A DNA stretch of 64,000 nt, taken from Isoetes taiwanensis. Its lineage: Eukaryota > Streptophyta > Lycopodiopsida > Isoetales > Isoetaceae. The notes below the pieces were generated by a model. That model searched no databases. It was not told where the DNA came from and saw only the letters and a list, made by a program, of their open reading frames with translations. Position numbers and translations under genes: made by a program. Location: contig JAJEKV010000063.1 of NCBI GenBank assembly GCA_021234155.1, forward strand, positions 7,834,095 through 7,898,094. Reading direction: 5' to 3'. Of this stretch, positions 31,931 to 44,804 are shown one piece after another. Position 1 is the stretch's first letter, and each line of letters opens with the position of its first letter.

Positions 31931-33650
31931 CATAACGTACTGTAATTCGTCGATGTCTCTCTTCTCAAATTTATTCTTGAAGGATATTGAATGCAGAAAG
32001 GCAAAAATAATGTAAGTGGTTCAAGAAACAAACAAATCATGAACCTGAAACTCTACAAACCATAAAAATCCTAATTTTGAGGAGAATCATAAACCTTTAA
32101 ACCTAAAAACATTAGTGGTTCAAGAAAAAAAAAACCTTAAATCGTAAACCCTAAGCCCCTATATTCCTAACCCTAACTTTAACCAAAAACAATATGTCAA
32201 GCATTACTAGTTGTAATATTCTACATGCCAAGCTATAGTAGCTACATATATATTCTGTGGGCATGTCTACACATCCTTTATGCATGTTTAATTTAAATGT
32301 TTATGAAAATTTATATCTGATCAGAATTGAAAAGAAAGATGCCAATAACTATAAGACGACCCTAAATCCTTCACAGATGCTAGCACATGGAGGCAATATT
32401 TTTAGAATCTTGCATTAACATTGGAAGTTCTTGTACACACATCTACTCAAAATATCAATTTTTAGAGTAATGGTTCATATGTTAGACCTTCAAAAATTGG
32501 AACCATAAATATGAAACCATTGGAGTATAGGCTTGGCCTCTACAATATAATTACAATATATATCCAAATGCGCTCGAGAAGAGAAAAGAAAGGAAGAATA
32601 GTTGATACTTACACTAATCATCTATGGTCGGCCAACAAATCCTTAAATATACCAATTCATCTACGGTCCATCAAATACTCATGCCTTGTAAATGAGATGC
32701 CGATTCAGAGGAATGGGAATTATTCAAAATTTAAAAATATCAACCTTGCATGGCAGAATTACAAAGCTGGTGCAATGCATGGTACGGGCTTTACTGGCAA
32801 CTTCTAAGAATCCAATCTTTTGATGCATTTCAACCTACTGCATAGCACAAACTCTATGCATGCTTCTGTTTATGATGCGCTGCCAAAATCTAGAAGAGGA
32901 GATGAAGATTTAAGAAGAATAAAACTGAGGTAGAACTGAGATGCTTTAAACAATTTATAGAGATTGGGGATGCCTTGAACCATTTGGAGAAACAAAATAT
33001 ATACATGATGACACAAAAGGCGTACATTCAAGGAAACACAACACTGCCGACAGAGACCAACAAACATGTTTCTTTTCAGATGAAATACAAATTGATAAAA
33101 TAAAAAATGGCTCTATATGCCAAATTACTCCAAAGGTGCCTTCAATATGTTCCGGACTTCATAAACCCTTCAAAAGTTGGGAGGCCCAAATGAAAGGAAA
33201 ACCCCTAACAGACTGTCAATAGTATGTGTTAAAGCATTAGATTTGCCATGCGGAGAATGACGTTGTCTCCCAAAGCATGGCCGAAACTAAGAATGAAAGG
33301 TTATAAATCAATATAATCCAATGGGTAGAGTGGAAATGGAAGCCGAGGTGCTCTTGCTGGAAAGAAATCTAGATAGATAAGTACTTGCTTCCTGTTTTAT
33401 GAATGGCGCCGGGTTATTTGTAGATAACAGAAGAAAGCTTAAAGGAGATCAAACATCAGAGACCCTGAGCTGCACCGTCAGTTCCAAAGAATGCAAAGAC
33501 GGGAAAACTTCCTTTCTTTCGCAAAATGGTAAAGAATTTGAAACTGGCGTCCCACAAGGGGAGAGGAAACGCCGCATGTGGCGTAACATGTGGGTTTCCC
33601 GGACCGGAACCCAAACCCCTCTCGTTTTAAGAAAGAAGATTATGAGTACC
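31931..33650. other. AT-rich DNA with no recognised gene
   Basis: One open plus-strand frame (32511-32807, 98 codons) is basic and polar with no motif I know. Another at 33399-33656 runs into a GC-rich foldback element. Nothing else is supported. Confidence 0.4.
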
Positions 33651-33657
33651 ACGTAAT

Positions 33658-33803
33658 TGACGGGAGGGAGGGCATTCTGCCTTGTAGGGCCTTGAGGCGG
33701 CGTCGCTAGCCGAGGCGACGCACAAGCAGCAGAGCCGCGAGTGTCGCCGCGGCTAGAGGCACCGCCAAAGACCCTAAGAGGGTGGAATGCCCCCCCCCCC
33801 CTG
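33658..33803. mobile_element. GC-rich foldback MITE-like element
   Basis: The two halves are imperfect inverted copies: GGGAGGGCATTCTGCC, GTAGGGCCTTGAGGCGG and CTAGCCGAGGCGACGC on the left; on the right, in reverse complement, GGGGGGGCATTCCACC, TTAGGGTCTTTGGCGG and CTAGCCGCGGCGAC. The segment is far more GC-rich than its surroundings. No target duplication is clear, and a C13 run makes the right border uncertain. Confidence 0.6.
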
Positions 33804-35760
33804 CGCCGGGTCATTTACAAGACGTAATAAATGCTAGGCAAAATTGCGATCATGGTTGTGGCTATGGAATACAAAGGCACGCTATTTTGCATTCCATATC
33901 TACAGGCAAAAAATGCAAGATCTTGAAAATTTTGCTTGTTTTCGGCATAGCTATAATAAAATAAAAAGCAAGAATCCTGTCTCAGCGATGTCATAGCTCC
34001 CTTGAGATGTTTAATCCCCTGCGTAGCTCCCCTGTGCTTGAAGATACATCGTAATGCAAACCCCAGTTGCACCCACTATAGCTAGCTCCAGATCAAACAT
34101 GCAATCAGCCGAAATGAACAAGGCAAACAGGGGAGCAGTGGCGCCACTCTGCAAACGGCGGAGAATATTGCCTGAAATAGAACATGTAGAATTTGACTTT
34201 AATTTTGACCTATATGTATGAAATATAATGCTCCATGGAAAAAAGGGCATCGTAAGATGGAGGGCATGGGATGACGTGACGACGGCTAATACATGCGGTA
34301 TGATTTCAACTATAGAGCGTTGTGTGTGAAATTTAAAAAAAAAGGCACGATATAATGTATCACATTCAACGGTTCATATGAGCGGCTGAGATTGTGATCC
34401 AAGGCTTTATATGGGCGGGTGAGATTGTGATCCAAGGCTTACCGTTCTATTGGTCCTAAATCAATGGCCCAGATTAAGATCCCAGATTTGATCTGATCCC
34501 CGAATTGTGTTTTTCCTGCCTCTTCTAGGTAGGTCTCCCTCTCTTCCGATCTCCGGTTCTGCGGAAACCCTGCTTCTCTGCCTCTAGTGCTCATGTTCGA
34601 ACCAGGCGCCCTGCTTCTCTGGCTCAGATGCTTTGAGGAAACTCTAGCTCCAGCTCTCTGGCTACGACTCCAGCTCCAGCTGCGACATATCGAGGGCAGA
34701 TGAATGGGCTGCATTTGAATCCTATCCATTATTTTGCAAGCTTGAAAGATTTGGAAGGCGTCTCCGTTACATGACTCATAGCCATAGCTGGGACTTGGAT
34801 TGGAATGTGCAGGCTCTGCTTGTCGCTTGGGTTCTAAGCGTAATTTAAATGATGTGAAAAGGGAACACTAATCGTTTCTGGAGGTAATCGCCTGGAAAAA
34901 TGGCCTGGTAAGGTGGATAATCAGTTCTATTCATTTTCGTAATACTTCGGGCTACTCAATTCATCCATATTCTTGATTCCCAGAAAGAACTCTTTCAACT
35001 CGGGTGCAAATTTCCATGTCTTTTTCATAAAAAATCATAAGTTTATACTTACCTGATATCTAAAGGTTGTTAGATTCATGGCCAGATTCAAGAGGTACGA
35101 TGTTTATATGTATCAAATTTGGTTCTTGTACAATAAAGACCATCTTGATCATCTCCTTTGTTTCGAAGATTGACGACAGCAGTGATCCTGTACCTGAGAT
35201 TTTTGTACAGAAGCTGGGGCCTTTCTGCGCAACATTCTAATGTGAAGCACAGCCTGGGGACTACATGAAGGAGAGGCTTCTTGAGCTCCAAAGTTGCATA
35301 TTTTTGTATAGAATCACAAATTGCATTTTTTTTCCACAAAAAGGTGCAATGATGTTTAATAGAAAATAGAAATGGAAATTCATTACGTTTCACAAGATAC
35401 CTATGCATTTTCAATATCACAAATTTACATATTTTTGCAATAACCAACTGTAATGTTTTATTGTTTTATTTAGGACAACAATGGTAGGTCATAGCCACAA
35501 ACATATGCTAATTGGTACAAAATAATATATCGATTTGAAACTTTTCGTTTTCCTCAAAATGGCAATGGTTTTTATATTTTGAGTGTCTATATATCTATGT
35601 ATCTTTATCGTTGTATTCATATATGATTCATAACTTCTACAACCACACCAATATGGAGTACATGCATAAGCTTGGGTTAGTTATTGCAAATTCCATAAAT
35701 TTTTTTTTTCAAAAACTAAATATAGATTGCATGATATAACATATTGGGTTGCTTCAAACA
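33804..35760. other. No recognised gene; one 35-bp tandem duplication
   Basis: Two copies of GAGATTGTGATCCAAGGCTT with flanks lie at about 34378-34440. Frames at 34439-34729 and 35088-35447 on the minus strand lack recognisable motifs. 34440-34760 is somewhat GC-richer. Confidence 0.4.
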
Positions 35761-35770
35761 CAAGATGTGG

Positions 35771-36400
35771 TTAAAGTCACGAATCATTGTCTATTTTAAT
35801 GGAAAAATTGTTCTCTATTTTGGTAATAAACTTGGTTAAAGTCACGAATCATTGTCTATTTTGATGGAAAAATTGTTCTCTATTTTGGTAATAAACTTGA
35901 ACTATAAAATCCATAGAACAACAATGGTTTCATGGCAACCAGCATGCACTTCAAATTCTATAAAGCTAAAGCTATTATTGGTTTACAAAATGAGATGTCT
36001 TAATTTCTTCACTAAACTAAGAACAATTCTTTATCCAAAATATATTTGGTTTGTCTCTAACACAAAGTAGATCATATAGTATAAGACACTGGTTTGCTTC
36101 TAACGTAAAATATGTTTAAAGACACAAAGCCACATCCGTTTTGATGGAAAGCTTGTTCACTATTTTGGTAATAAACTTGAACCATTTATACAGTGGAACA
36201 ACAATGGTTTTACTGGAAAACCACCATAAATTGCAAACTTCTTAAAGCTAAAGCTACTATTGGTTTACAAATGAAATGTCTTAATTTCTTTACTAAATTA
36301 ACATCAATTGTTTATCCAAAATATGATTAGTTTCTTTCCAGCACAATGTACTACGAAAATACAAACCACCACTAATATGATGGATAAATTGTTAAACCTT
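35771..36400 (+). repeat. Tandem repeats of 63 bp within a 280-bp higher-order unit
   Basis: GGTTAAAGTCACGAATCATT with GGTAATAAACTTG occurs at 35771 and 35834; a related unit recurs at about 36117. The longer unit (ACAACAATGGTTT, TAAAGCTAAAGC, ATTGGTTTACAAA, ATGTCTTAATTTC) is present twice. It lies inside the presumed tnp2 intron. Confidence 0.75.
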
Positions 36401-36789
36401 ATAATGAGAAACTCGAAGCCTTTTTTCTATGCGACCATAATGGTCATGTAACAAGACATTAATGAACTTGATTAGGATACCACTATGAATTGCACAATTC
36501 TTTAAGGCTAAAACCAGTAGTGATTTATAACATATACTATTAATTGGTTCACATGTCACACGGCACCAAATCAGGAAAACCATAGCGGGAAACTATAGCA
36601 ACAAGCCACACTAAAAAACGATATATTTTTACGATATGAATATACCACCCTGAAAAACCTTCAATACAAACCACACTATTTAACTCCCTATGGTTATTCA
36701 ACACATTAACCCACTTAGTAACATTAGTTTATTTTAGTGGTTTAATACAAAAAGTAACCCATAAAACTGGTAGTAATCTTTTTTTGGGG

Positions 36790-38705
36790 GCCTTGTGAAA
36801 CATCCACCCGGCATGAAGATGCTATCTATATTTTACAAATTGGAATATTGGTCTTAGTTAAAGATTGCACATCTCTTAGATCCTATGCACATTTTAAAAA
36901 TTGTGCCATTCACTTTGGCGACATCTTACTGGAGAGTGGGAGACTCTAAAAGCTAGGAATGATCTAAAGGATAAGGGCATCAAAAGTGAATTGTGGCCAA
37001 TTGAAGAAGAGGGTTGAAGAAGGATGAACTCAAGCAAGTAAAATGCGGTATCAAAACTTTGCGCACTCCAACTGGTTATGGATCTTCCCTTAGAAGGGCA
37101 TTTACGAAAGATGGAGATCTCACAGAGGCTTAAAGTCACATGATTGGCACAAGTTTCTACAGGTATATATATAAATATACAAATTGAACGCATGACCAAT
37201 GGGCTAAATCCACTACTAATTTTCTTTTTATCTTCAAACTTATAACCCTATATGTTGGTGACATCTAATTTGACTTCCTTCTTATAACAACATATTCTCC
37301 CATGTGCCTTCGAAAATTGCCTCACACCACGCATTCGGAAGGTTATTTATGGACTTGCAAGCTTCTCTAGATGGATCCCTTCTAAGCAAATTGTAGCTGC
37401 TGATATTCCCGCTATGGAAATAGAGATTGTAGAGATATTATATGAACTAGAAGATCTATTTTCTACCAGTTTATTTGATCTTCAGGTATAATGTAGCTAT
37501 TCTAAATAATTTTCGTGTACCAATCACAGCTAACAAATGTGATTATTAGGTACATTTGTTGGTGCATCTGCCACAAGAAATATTGCTTGTGGGTCCAAAC
37601 CCTTCAAGATGGATGTTCTTTTTAGAGAGATATATGAAGTTATTAAAAGGCTTTGTGCGCCATATGGCAAGGCCTGAGGAATGTATGGCAGAAGGACATC
37701 TTATTGAAGAGATATTATTCTTCTTGACAGACGCCACTAAGTCGATAGATCCAAATGCACCAAAGATTTAGAAGAAAGAGATTCCTGATTGGTTAGAAGG
37801 CGAAGTCTTGCAAGGTCTAGGTAAACAACGGAGGTTAAGCGATGAAATGTTTGAAGGTATCAATAAATTTGTTGTGAACAATACAGATAGTCTTAGAAGG
37901 TGGGTGGAGTTGTATAAAATTGACAAGGCAGAAAGAGATAGCAATAGGAAAGCGTATGCTACAAAGAACTGTCGAGGACATCATAGGAGAGTCATACAAT
38001 ACCCTCGAGAACTAATGCCTCTACCTGATTCTCCACCCCATTGGTGGTTGTCGCAAAAGCTTAGAGAAGCTAAAAAAATGGAGAAAAAATTCAAGAAGAT
38101 GACCTCAATATTGCATTTGGTTCTGAAAAATCGCCAAGTTCTATTTGTTGTTGTCATCAATACATATTTTGCATTCGTTAACCATCTCATGTCACTTATA
38201 TTTTACCAATGTGCAGGCTAGGTTCCATAATTCAATGTGGGCATATGGTGCACACTTACGAATTGATGACATTGACAAAGCTCGCGTCACTTTTGGTTTT
38301 GGAATCATTGCCTCGTTTAATCAAAATAGTCAAGCAAGCATTAGAGATGATAATCCTATTGATGGAGAACTTGAATATGTTGGAGTTATTACCGATATTA
38401 TTGAGGTGGATTTCCGATCATTTCGATAAACTATATTGAAGGCCAAGTGGTTCAAACTTTTATATCGTGGACGAAATCAAATGGTGCGGCCACATCCTTC
38501 TGGTTTCTTTGAAGTTGACTCCACACATGTTTTAGTAGACAGAAGCGAGCCATATGTATATCCTCATCAAGTTCAACAAGTTTTCTTTCATGTCAACCCT
38601 CAAAACAATGCATGGTGGATTGTAATTCCCACGAAACCAACGTCACGTCGATATATATGCAATACGACCATTGAGGATGAAGGAAGGAAGGAAGGAAGGG
38701 CGTGA
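36790..38705 (+). pseudogene. tnp2: CACTA transposase (Tnp2), part 3, with DUF4218 and DUF4216 regions
   Basis: The first exon piece reads MLSIFYKLEYWS, then AHLLDPMHILK (the LDxMHIEKN block), ETLKARNDLKDKGIKSELWP and KTLRTPTGYGSSL (about 36815-37150). After an intron come RKVIYGLASFSRWIPSKQ and EILYELEDLFSTSLFDLQ (37330-37490), then VHLPQEILLVGPNPSRWMF and ECMAEGHLIEEILFFLTDAT (37550-37740), the DUF4218 signature. 37808-38430 gives a spacer and GVITDIIEVDF; 38436-38690 gives DUF4216 with QVFFHVNPQNNAWWIVIP. A (GGAA)n run at 38680-38699 and acidic frames to 39030 follow. Frame changes and stops (for example near 37020 and 37768) show decay. It continues the protein begun at 20981 and 25580. 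Confidence 0.85.
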
Positions 38706-39039
38706 GAGCAAGAAGAAGAGGTAGAACATAATGGAATTTATATAGCCAAGAAACATAGCAGAATATGAGACTCAAGAAGGAACGAGCAATCAAGGATTGG
38801 AAGTGTCAATGCATTTTGATGAAGATTCTATTGAGGAATTAGTTGAAGGGGGAACAAACAATCAAGAAATGAGATCACCAATGCATTCCAATGAAGATTA
38901 TATTGAGGAGGAGGAAGATATTGAGCTCCAAACTCCAAATATATGATGAAGACTACTCTTACAATTAGCTGATGATGAATGGGATGACATTGAGCATGAT
39001 TTTGTGGACGAGGGTTTGATGCCCAGCGAATAAGAAACA

Positions 39040-39744
39040 AACTTTCATTTTATATTGAATGCATTTTGATGATTTGAAAAATACTAATGTATTCCCCATA
39101 TATATACGTTCATGCTTTGATTAAAATAGTGTATGTTTTCTTTTCTTTCGTTAAACTTTTATGCCTTTATATCTTATCAGCTTGAACTTTTATTTGCTTG
39201 ATTAAATATGTATGTGATCGTTGGGATATTAGTAAATTGCCAATTTACAATCAAAATTACTACCCTAGCATCCGGCTATAATTCTTGTGTATTTATCAAA
39301 GGCATTGACTAAGTATATTTGGTTGCTTTGAAGGATGTTAAGTTTATGAAATGATTCGAATATTAAGTTTACAATAGGAATATAGAATGTGTAGCATTAA
39401 GTCTAAGCGTCCCATAAGCGTATAAGTATGGGATGTACAAACATGAGGACCATGAGATGCATTCAAACACGACGCCCATGACAACAGACCAATGCTAATG
39501 ATATGAATAAAGAAAAACTTAAACATAGCATTCTTACATACATAGAAGATGATTTACCTATAATGCTCTAGCTAGGGTTGGAAATTTATAGTTTTTTGCC
39601 CCAAATGAGATAATCAAGATTAGATAAATAGTACACCATTAGATATATCAAGGAGAGAGCTTTCCAACGCATCAAACTTCATAAAAAACGTTGTTAGATC
39701 AAAAGTTATAATAACAATTATATTTATGAAAAAATCAACATTCT
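39040..39744. other. AT-rich 3' region of the CACTA element
   Basis: No frame with a motif. Expected to contain the tnp2 3' UTR and, in complete elements, a second gene (tnpA-like); none is recognised here. Confidence 0.35.
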
Positions 39745-40091
39745 GACGAAATTTCGACTTTTTTTTTTTTTTTTTTTTTTTTGACGAAAGTGCTGACGAA
39801 ACTCTTGATGAAATGTCTACGATATGTCTGACGCATGTATTGACGAAATTACCTGACGAATAATCTGTCATTTTTCCTGACGGTTAAACTGACGAACAAT
39901 ATCTGACGCAATCCTTGACGTTTTTTCTGACGCATGTTTGGACGTAATATATGACGTTTATCTTGACGATTGTTCTGATGCGACATCGTCAGATAAAGCG
40001 TCAGACTATTTTTCGTCAGGTTATTCGTCAGTATAAACGTCATGACAAGTTATTTTACACAATCTCGCCTAACCCTCATTCTCTTGTAGTG
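39745..40091 (-). repeat. CACTA right end: TGACG subterminal repeats and terminal CTCTTGTAGTG
   Basis: At least 18 TGACG[A/T/C] words crowd into 39744-40045, mostly forward (GACGAA, GACGTT, GACGCA). Near the end they flip to the reverse orientation (CGTCAG/CGTCA at 39988-40045). The block ends CTCTTGTAGTG (40081-40091), the reverse complement of a CACTACAAGAG terminus, typical of plant CACTA elements. A T24 run lies at 39759-39782. The matching left terminus was not found. In CACTA elements such arrays bind the TnpA-type protein. Confidence 0.75.
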
Positions 40092-40554
40092 CCTTAGAAT
40101 GGTGTAGCATAGCTTAAAATCTGTAGCATTATTAATGCAGCCAGATGCATGCCGAAACATATTGGGCTGCCTAATTATTTGTGGGGTGAAGGAGTAGTTG
40201 CTTCATGCTATGTGTGAAACACGTTATCAATTGTTGCAATACATGTAGCAGTTCCTAAGGGGGCATGGACATGTTGTAGTACATGGAGCAGTTCCTGACT
40301 AGGTATGGACAACCAATAACAATCTGTAAAAGGGTTTATAAATGGATGTTTCGCAAATATGTTGGATTTTTTTGCTTATCTAAACTCTGGTTGTGAAATG
40401 CCAATTTTTTTTATCTCCATTGATAATTTATAATATTTGTGACACTTATGCTTACAATATAAAGTTTACAATTAGTGCTATTTTTCTTGCTCTTATTGTG
40501 AACATGAAGTTACAATCACAATCTTATTGTATCAATTGCTCCATGATTGTGTTC

Positions 40555-40760
40555 AAGATTACAATAGTGTCAAGTATTACAATTAAGCTTCCATTGTAAT
40601 AAGGTATCACCATTAAGTTACAAGGTATTACAATTAAGTTTCCATTGTAATAAGGTACTACAATTAAGTTACAAGGTATTACAATTAAGCTTCCATAGTT
40701 CCATTGTAACAAGGTTTTACAATTAAGTTTCCATTGTAACAAGGTTTCTATTGTAAGTTT
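40555..40760 (+). repeat. Short tandem repeat (ATTACAATTAAGTTTCCATTG-like)
   Basis: Six or so irregular units of TTACAATTAAGTT and CCATTGTAATAAGGT, period about 25-35 bp. 40092-40555 has no recognised feature. Confidence 0.8.
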
Positions 40761-40863
40761 CCCTTAAGTATTAGAATTGTAACATTGCTTATTTCCATTT
40801 ACTGTACATTGTTATATTTGTAAATGAATGATTAGTGATTGACTAGAAAATGAATCAATATTG

Positions 40864-43800
40864 TTACTTTTCCCTGGTTTGTTTTTTGTTATTTGCTAAC
40901 TTCTTTTCTCCATGGCCAAGATTCTTTCCTGTTTTTTGGTTGTGCAACAAGCTATTTGCCGCCTTCTTTTTTTCTACTGACTTGTTGACTAACTTCACTG
41001 CTGCTTGTTTTCTACCTGCTGACTTTGACTTGGTCACTGATTTTTTTGGTTTTTGACTTTTTGGTGCTGGCTTACTGCTGCTTGCAACATCATACTGGGC
41101 AAGGACAACAGACTGTGTTTGTAGACTTTCCAGAATGTGTTCATGCACATCAGATTCAAAATATGTTACCACCTAAGTCTTTCATGTCAAAATTGCATGC
41201 CACTATTAAATGGTCGTGCATACTACAATCTGGCTCAAACATAAGAAGTTCATACCTGCTGTCTTCTATATACTTATAAAACTTACCAGTCACAACCATC
41301 TCGCTCCTTGCAAACGTTTGGCCCCAAGGATCTTTGTAAATCTTCTCAATTATATGTTTATGTTCTGTACATCTCAAGATATAGAAATCCACTTTCTCCT
41401 TATTATCTGCTGGAGCAACCATTGCAAAACTTCCTCCAACATCTATGATATCTGATTTCCATTCTGCATCCCCTTCATACACTGGCCCATCTACAGGTTC
41501 TTCTTCATCAACACCTGGCCTTAATTCTGAAAATACCCAAGTGCCTATCCTATCTTTGTTTAAGCACTTACTATACTTACCCAATGTGGCAAAAGCATGA
41601 ATAATTCATATGTGCAACTTAGGTGGGATCCTTACAATTGACTGGTCTAATACTATGGAACATACTGGACCCTGCAAGTTTGCACAATCAAACATCTCAT
41701 CTCTGCAAACTTCATCTTTTCTAATTTTTCCAAAAATATCTGCCAAAAATAAACAAGATGCTTTTTAGAAAGATCAGCACCAATTCAGCACTAAATCAGT
41801 ACCAATCCATTGTTTAAGTACCTGTGTTTTTCAGAACCCCTGAAGTGTTGTGTACAGAATACAACATCATGAATGTCTCTTAATGGTTTAGAATTTCTTT
41901 TTAACATCTCGTGAGTGAGTGCTCTCTTCAGAACAACACTTGCACCATCATGCTCACCTACATAATAAACATGTCCAATTTGTTAAGTGAAAACAAGAAC
42001 AACTAAATGTCAATACAACATTTGAATGTACCTTTTCCATGGTAAGAAGCAAAATAGTTCTAATGGATAGGAATTCCCATATTTTTATAAAATCTGCCAA
42101 GAAAGAAGAAAGTTCGTGCACCTTTGAATTGATGTGCACATCCATCAGACCACATAACATGATTGTTATATTTAAAAACCTTTGCTGGCTAGTAGATCAA
42201 CATTTGTTAAGGCAAAGTTGCACAAACGAAGTGGCATGATCTCTATCATCCGAAATATAAAAATGTGTCTTCTTGATAATATGTCTTTCAGTGCTGCAAT
42301 CAAATTTCGTGTCCTCGGCCACAACCTCTTCTGGAGTGGCATACCTATATGTGATGTGCACTAGTATTGTGCATTGGTCATTTCTCCAATGTAAACTTTG
42401 AATTTCCTGCTGTATCTTGTGTAGTTCTTAGCAAAGTCAATTACTGACACTATGGCATCCTTGGAAAAAGTGGCTAAGCACTGCCTAAACTGTGTAGCCT
42501 ACCACCTGGCCTCATAGTTATGGGGGATGAACTCTTTCAAAACTTTCTTGGCATTTGTTAAAACATCTGCTGTTGAAGTTGACTTGTACTGGAAGGATTT
42601 CTTCTTCAGAATCTGCTCCATAATTCTCTGATACACCTGCTAGAACTTCACCAATTTGGCTGTTAGCCAGTGTTTGTTCAGCAAGCACCTCTTCAGCATC
42701 CTTTTTTTTCTATATCTCCAGCATCTACTTCTGCTTCAGCATCTTGATCTTCTATATGCTCCATCCTTGCATCTTCGCCAGGCTTTCTTGAAAATCTTGC
42801 ACACATTTCAATTCAATATTAACTACAATTAAATTGAACATGGACTACTATTCAAATTTTAAGCTTAGACTTACCATTTTTTTGATGCTCAGGCTTTGTT
42901 TCTTGGGGTTGGTCTTCTTGTAATCAGAGGGTCGGTCCAATAGTTGCGTGCGTGGTCTTCTTGTCCCAAGATTAATTTAAAACTAATGTAACTTAAAGAG
43001 AAGTTATAATACTAAACTAAATGTACCTGCCTTTTATGGGAGATATGTGAGCAAATTTATGGGACTCAAATTTTGTCAATATCTATAACTCCGCTCAAAT
43101 AGAATTGAAGTTAGCACAAAACAAAAACATTAGAAGATACAATGAACAAGAATACTTACTTGAAAGCAGTTTCGAAGTCTTTTCTTTGTCTTTGGCCCTT
43201 GTCTTCCTTTTCTTAATTTTTCCAGTCCTTTTTGCTTTAAAATCAATACTTCCAGGTTTATTGTACAAAGTGATGCTGCTATCAACTTCATCCTTCTGCT
43301 TCTTATCTTCGACCTTTGTTAGCTAGTTTGGGTTTCTTCTTCATCTTCATAGTTAGAGTCCTCTTCAATAACAAGATCTTGAATTCTTTGAATCGTTCGT
43401 TCGCAAAATAATCTTTTTGGGACTTCCTCTCCACAACAGGGAACCACACAGTGCATAGTTTTCAGCACAGCCGAAAAGCAAAAGACATGGTATTTATGTC
43501 CACATTGGTTTATTTTAACAAACAGGTTAGCAAAGGCAAACAGGTTAGCAAAGGCAAAGAATAGACACCCATACCCAACTCCATCCGAGTTTTGGTACTT
43601 TCACTATCTTGCTGCATGGCTGAAATATGCTTAGCCTTTGCATGCCACTTCGCCATTGATGCCTCATAGGATGCTATTTCATCCTTCAGCACAGAAATTT
43701 CAGCACGAATATGTTTTTCCCCTTTAGAATCTATTTGCAGAAGTGTTGTCTCCAAAAGCTCTCGCATAACTTCATCATTCTTTAGTTTTGCATAGTAAAG

Positions 43801-44160
43801 AACTTCTTCTCAGAAAATCGTTCAAGGTCTTCCTGGACTTTTGCTTGCGTCATATATTTTCATATATAGCTTTTTGCAAGCTATGTTCTGCTCCAAACAA
43901 CAACACCGCTTTCCTCAATAAAGACTCTTGTTTTGATAATAGCAACTCCTCCAGATCTCTCTTCATTTGAGCAAAGCTTACCCAAGTGATCCAAAATAGC
44001 ATTGCTATTCAAGCAAAAGGCTTTGGTCTCCCCATAGAAATTTGGCCCTCGGATGTTCGATAAGCTCGTAAACAAAACTAGCCTGGGTTTACTTTGAATT
44101 GCCCGAGGGGTTTGACAAAGCTCGTTGGGTATTACTCCAACAAAAAGCTCGAGCAAAGGC
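40864..44160 (-). pseudogene. Second copy of the MDFAENY/SDGC transposase family, decayed
   Basis: Minus-strand pieces, N to C: 44156-43881 (TPRAIQSKPRLVLFTSL, Leu/Val-rich), 43767-43510 (coiled coil), 42620-42470, 42460-42190 (VSVIDFAKNYT, QEIQSLHWRNDQCTILVHIT, FYISDDRDHATSFVQ), 42160-42030 (HVMWSDGCAHQFKGART, NYFASYHGKG, with a stop before NYF), 41584-41156 (GTWVFSELRPGVDEEE, FYILRCTEHKHI, WGQTFARSEMVVTGKFYKYI) and 41172-40864 (very Lys-rich tail). The core matches the plus-strand gene at 3840-4260 position by position. The 41584-41156 part shows a C-terminal domain not readable in the first copy. Frame changes and a stop make this copy dead. I found no inverted repeats like those of the first copy at its borders. 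Confidence 0.7.
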
Positions 44161-44804
44161 TACCCTAACCTCATTGTTGGAAGGCTTGCTTTTCCTCGAT
44201 AGATTCTTTCCAAAGGGGTCATATAGAAGTACGCTGGCTAATCCGGGGCCTAAACAAATTTTAAGTTTATCTTTCCTTTCAAGTGGACATCAAGAAAATC
44301 CACGGCCGAAATATCCTTGGCCTTCAAATCCTTTGGCTTCTTCCCTTCATTACACAAACCTGCATCGCCAGGAAATTAAATACTTTCGATTCTTGCCAAA
44401 AGCGGTTCCTAATAACATCAAGCGATGTTTTTTAGTTCAATATCAGTAGATAAAGAAAAAAGCATGAAATAGAGAGATTTTTACCTCTCACGGGACTTGA
44501 GCTTCATAGCTAGATCTCTTTGGAATTCGAAGAGTAGCGTGTATCAAACCAACTTCCCAATTACACTTTCAATCAAGCTTCAAAATCGAAATGATCAGGA
44601 CCGAGAATCCTAGCACCCTACACCTAATCATTCGCACCAAAAAGGTACAGGCTTGCTGAAGACATACCTGCAAAATGATGAAGGACGCCCTTCACGTCCA
44701 CGAGCAAATCTTTGAAAATAGGTCTGGGCGGGTCAACGAGCATCGCTGAAATTGGAGGAGGTCAAAAAAAAAAACCCAGTGCTTGGATAAAGTTAGGACT
44801 TCAA
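44161..44804. other. No recognised gene
   Basis: A plus-strand frame at 44099-44449 overlaps the edge of the decayed transposase unit and has no motif. The stretch ends in the LINE target duplication AGTTAGGACTTCAA (44791-44804). Confidence 0.4.

Noticed and set aside
38680-38699. (GGAA)n run as a regulatory site
   Set aside because: It is a simple repeat within decayed transposase coding text.
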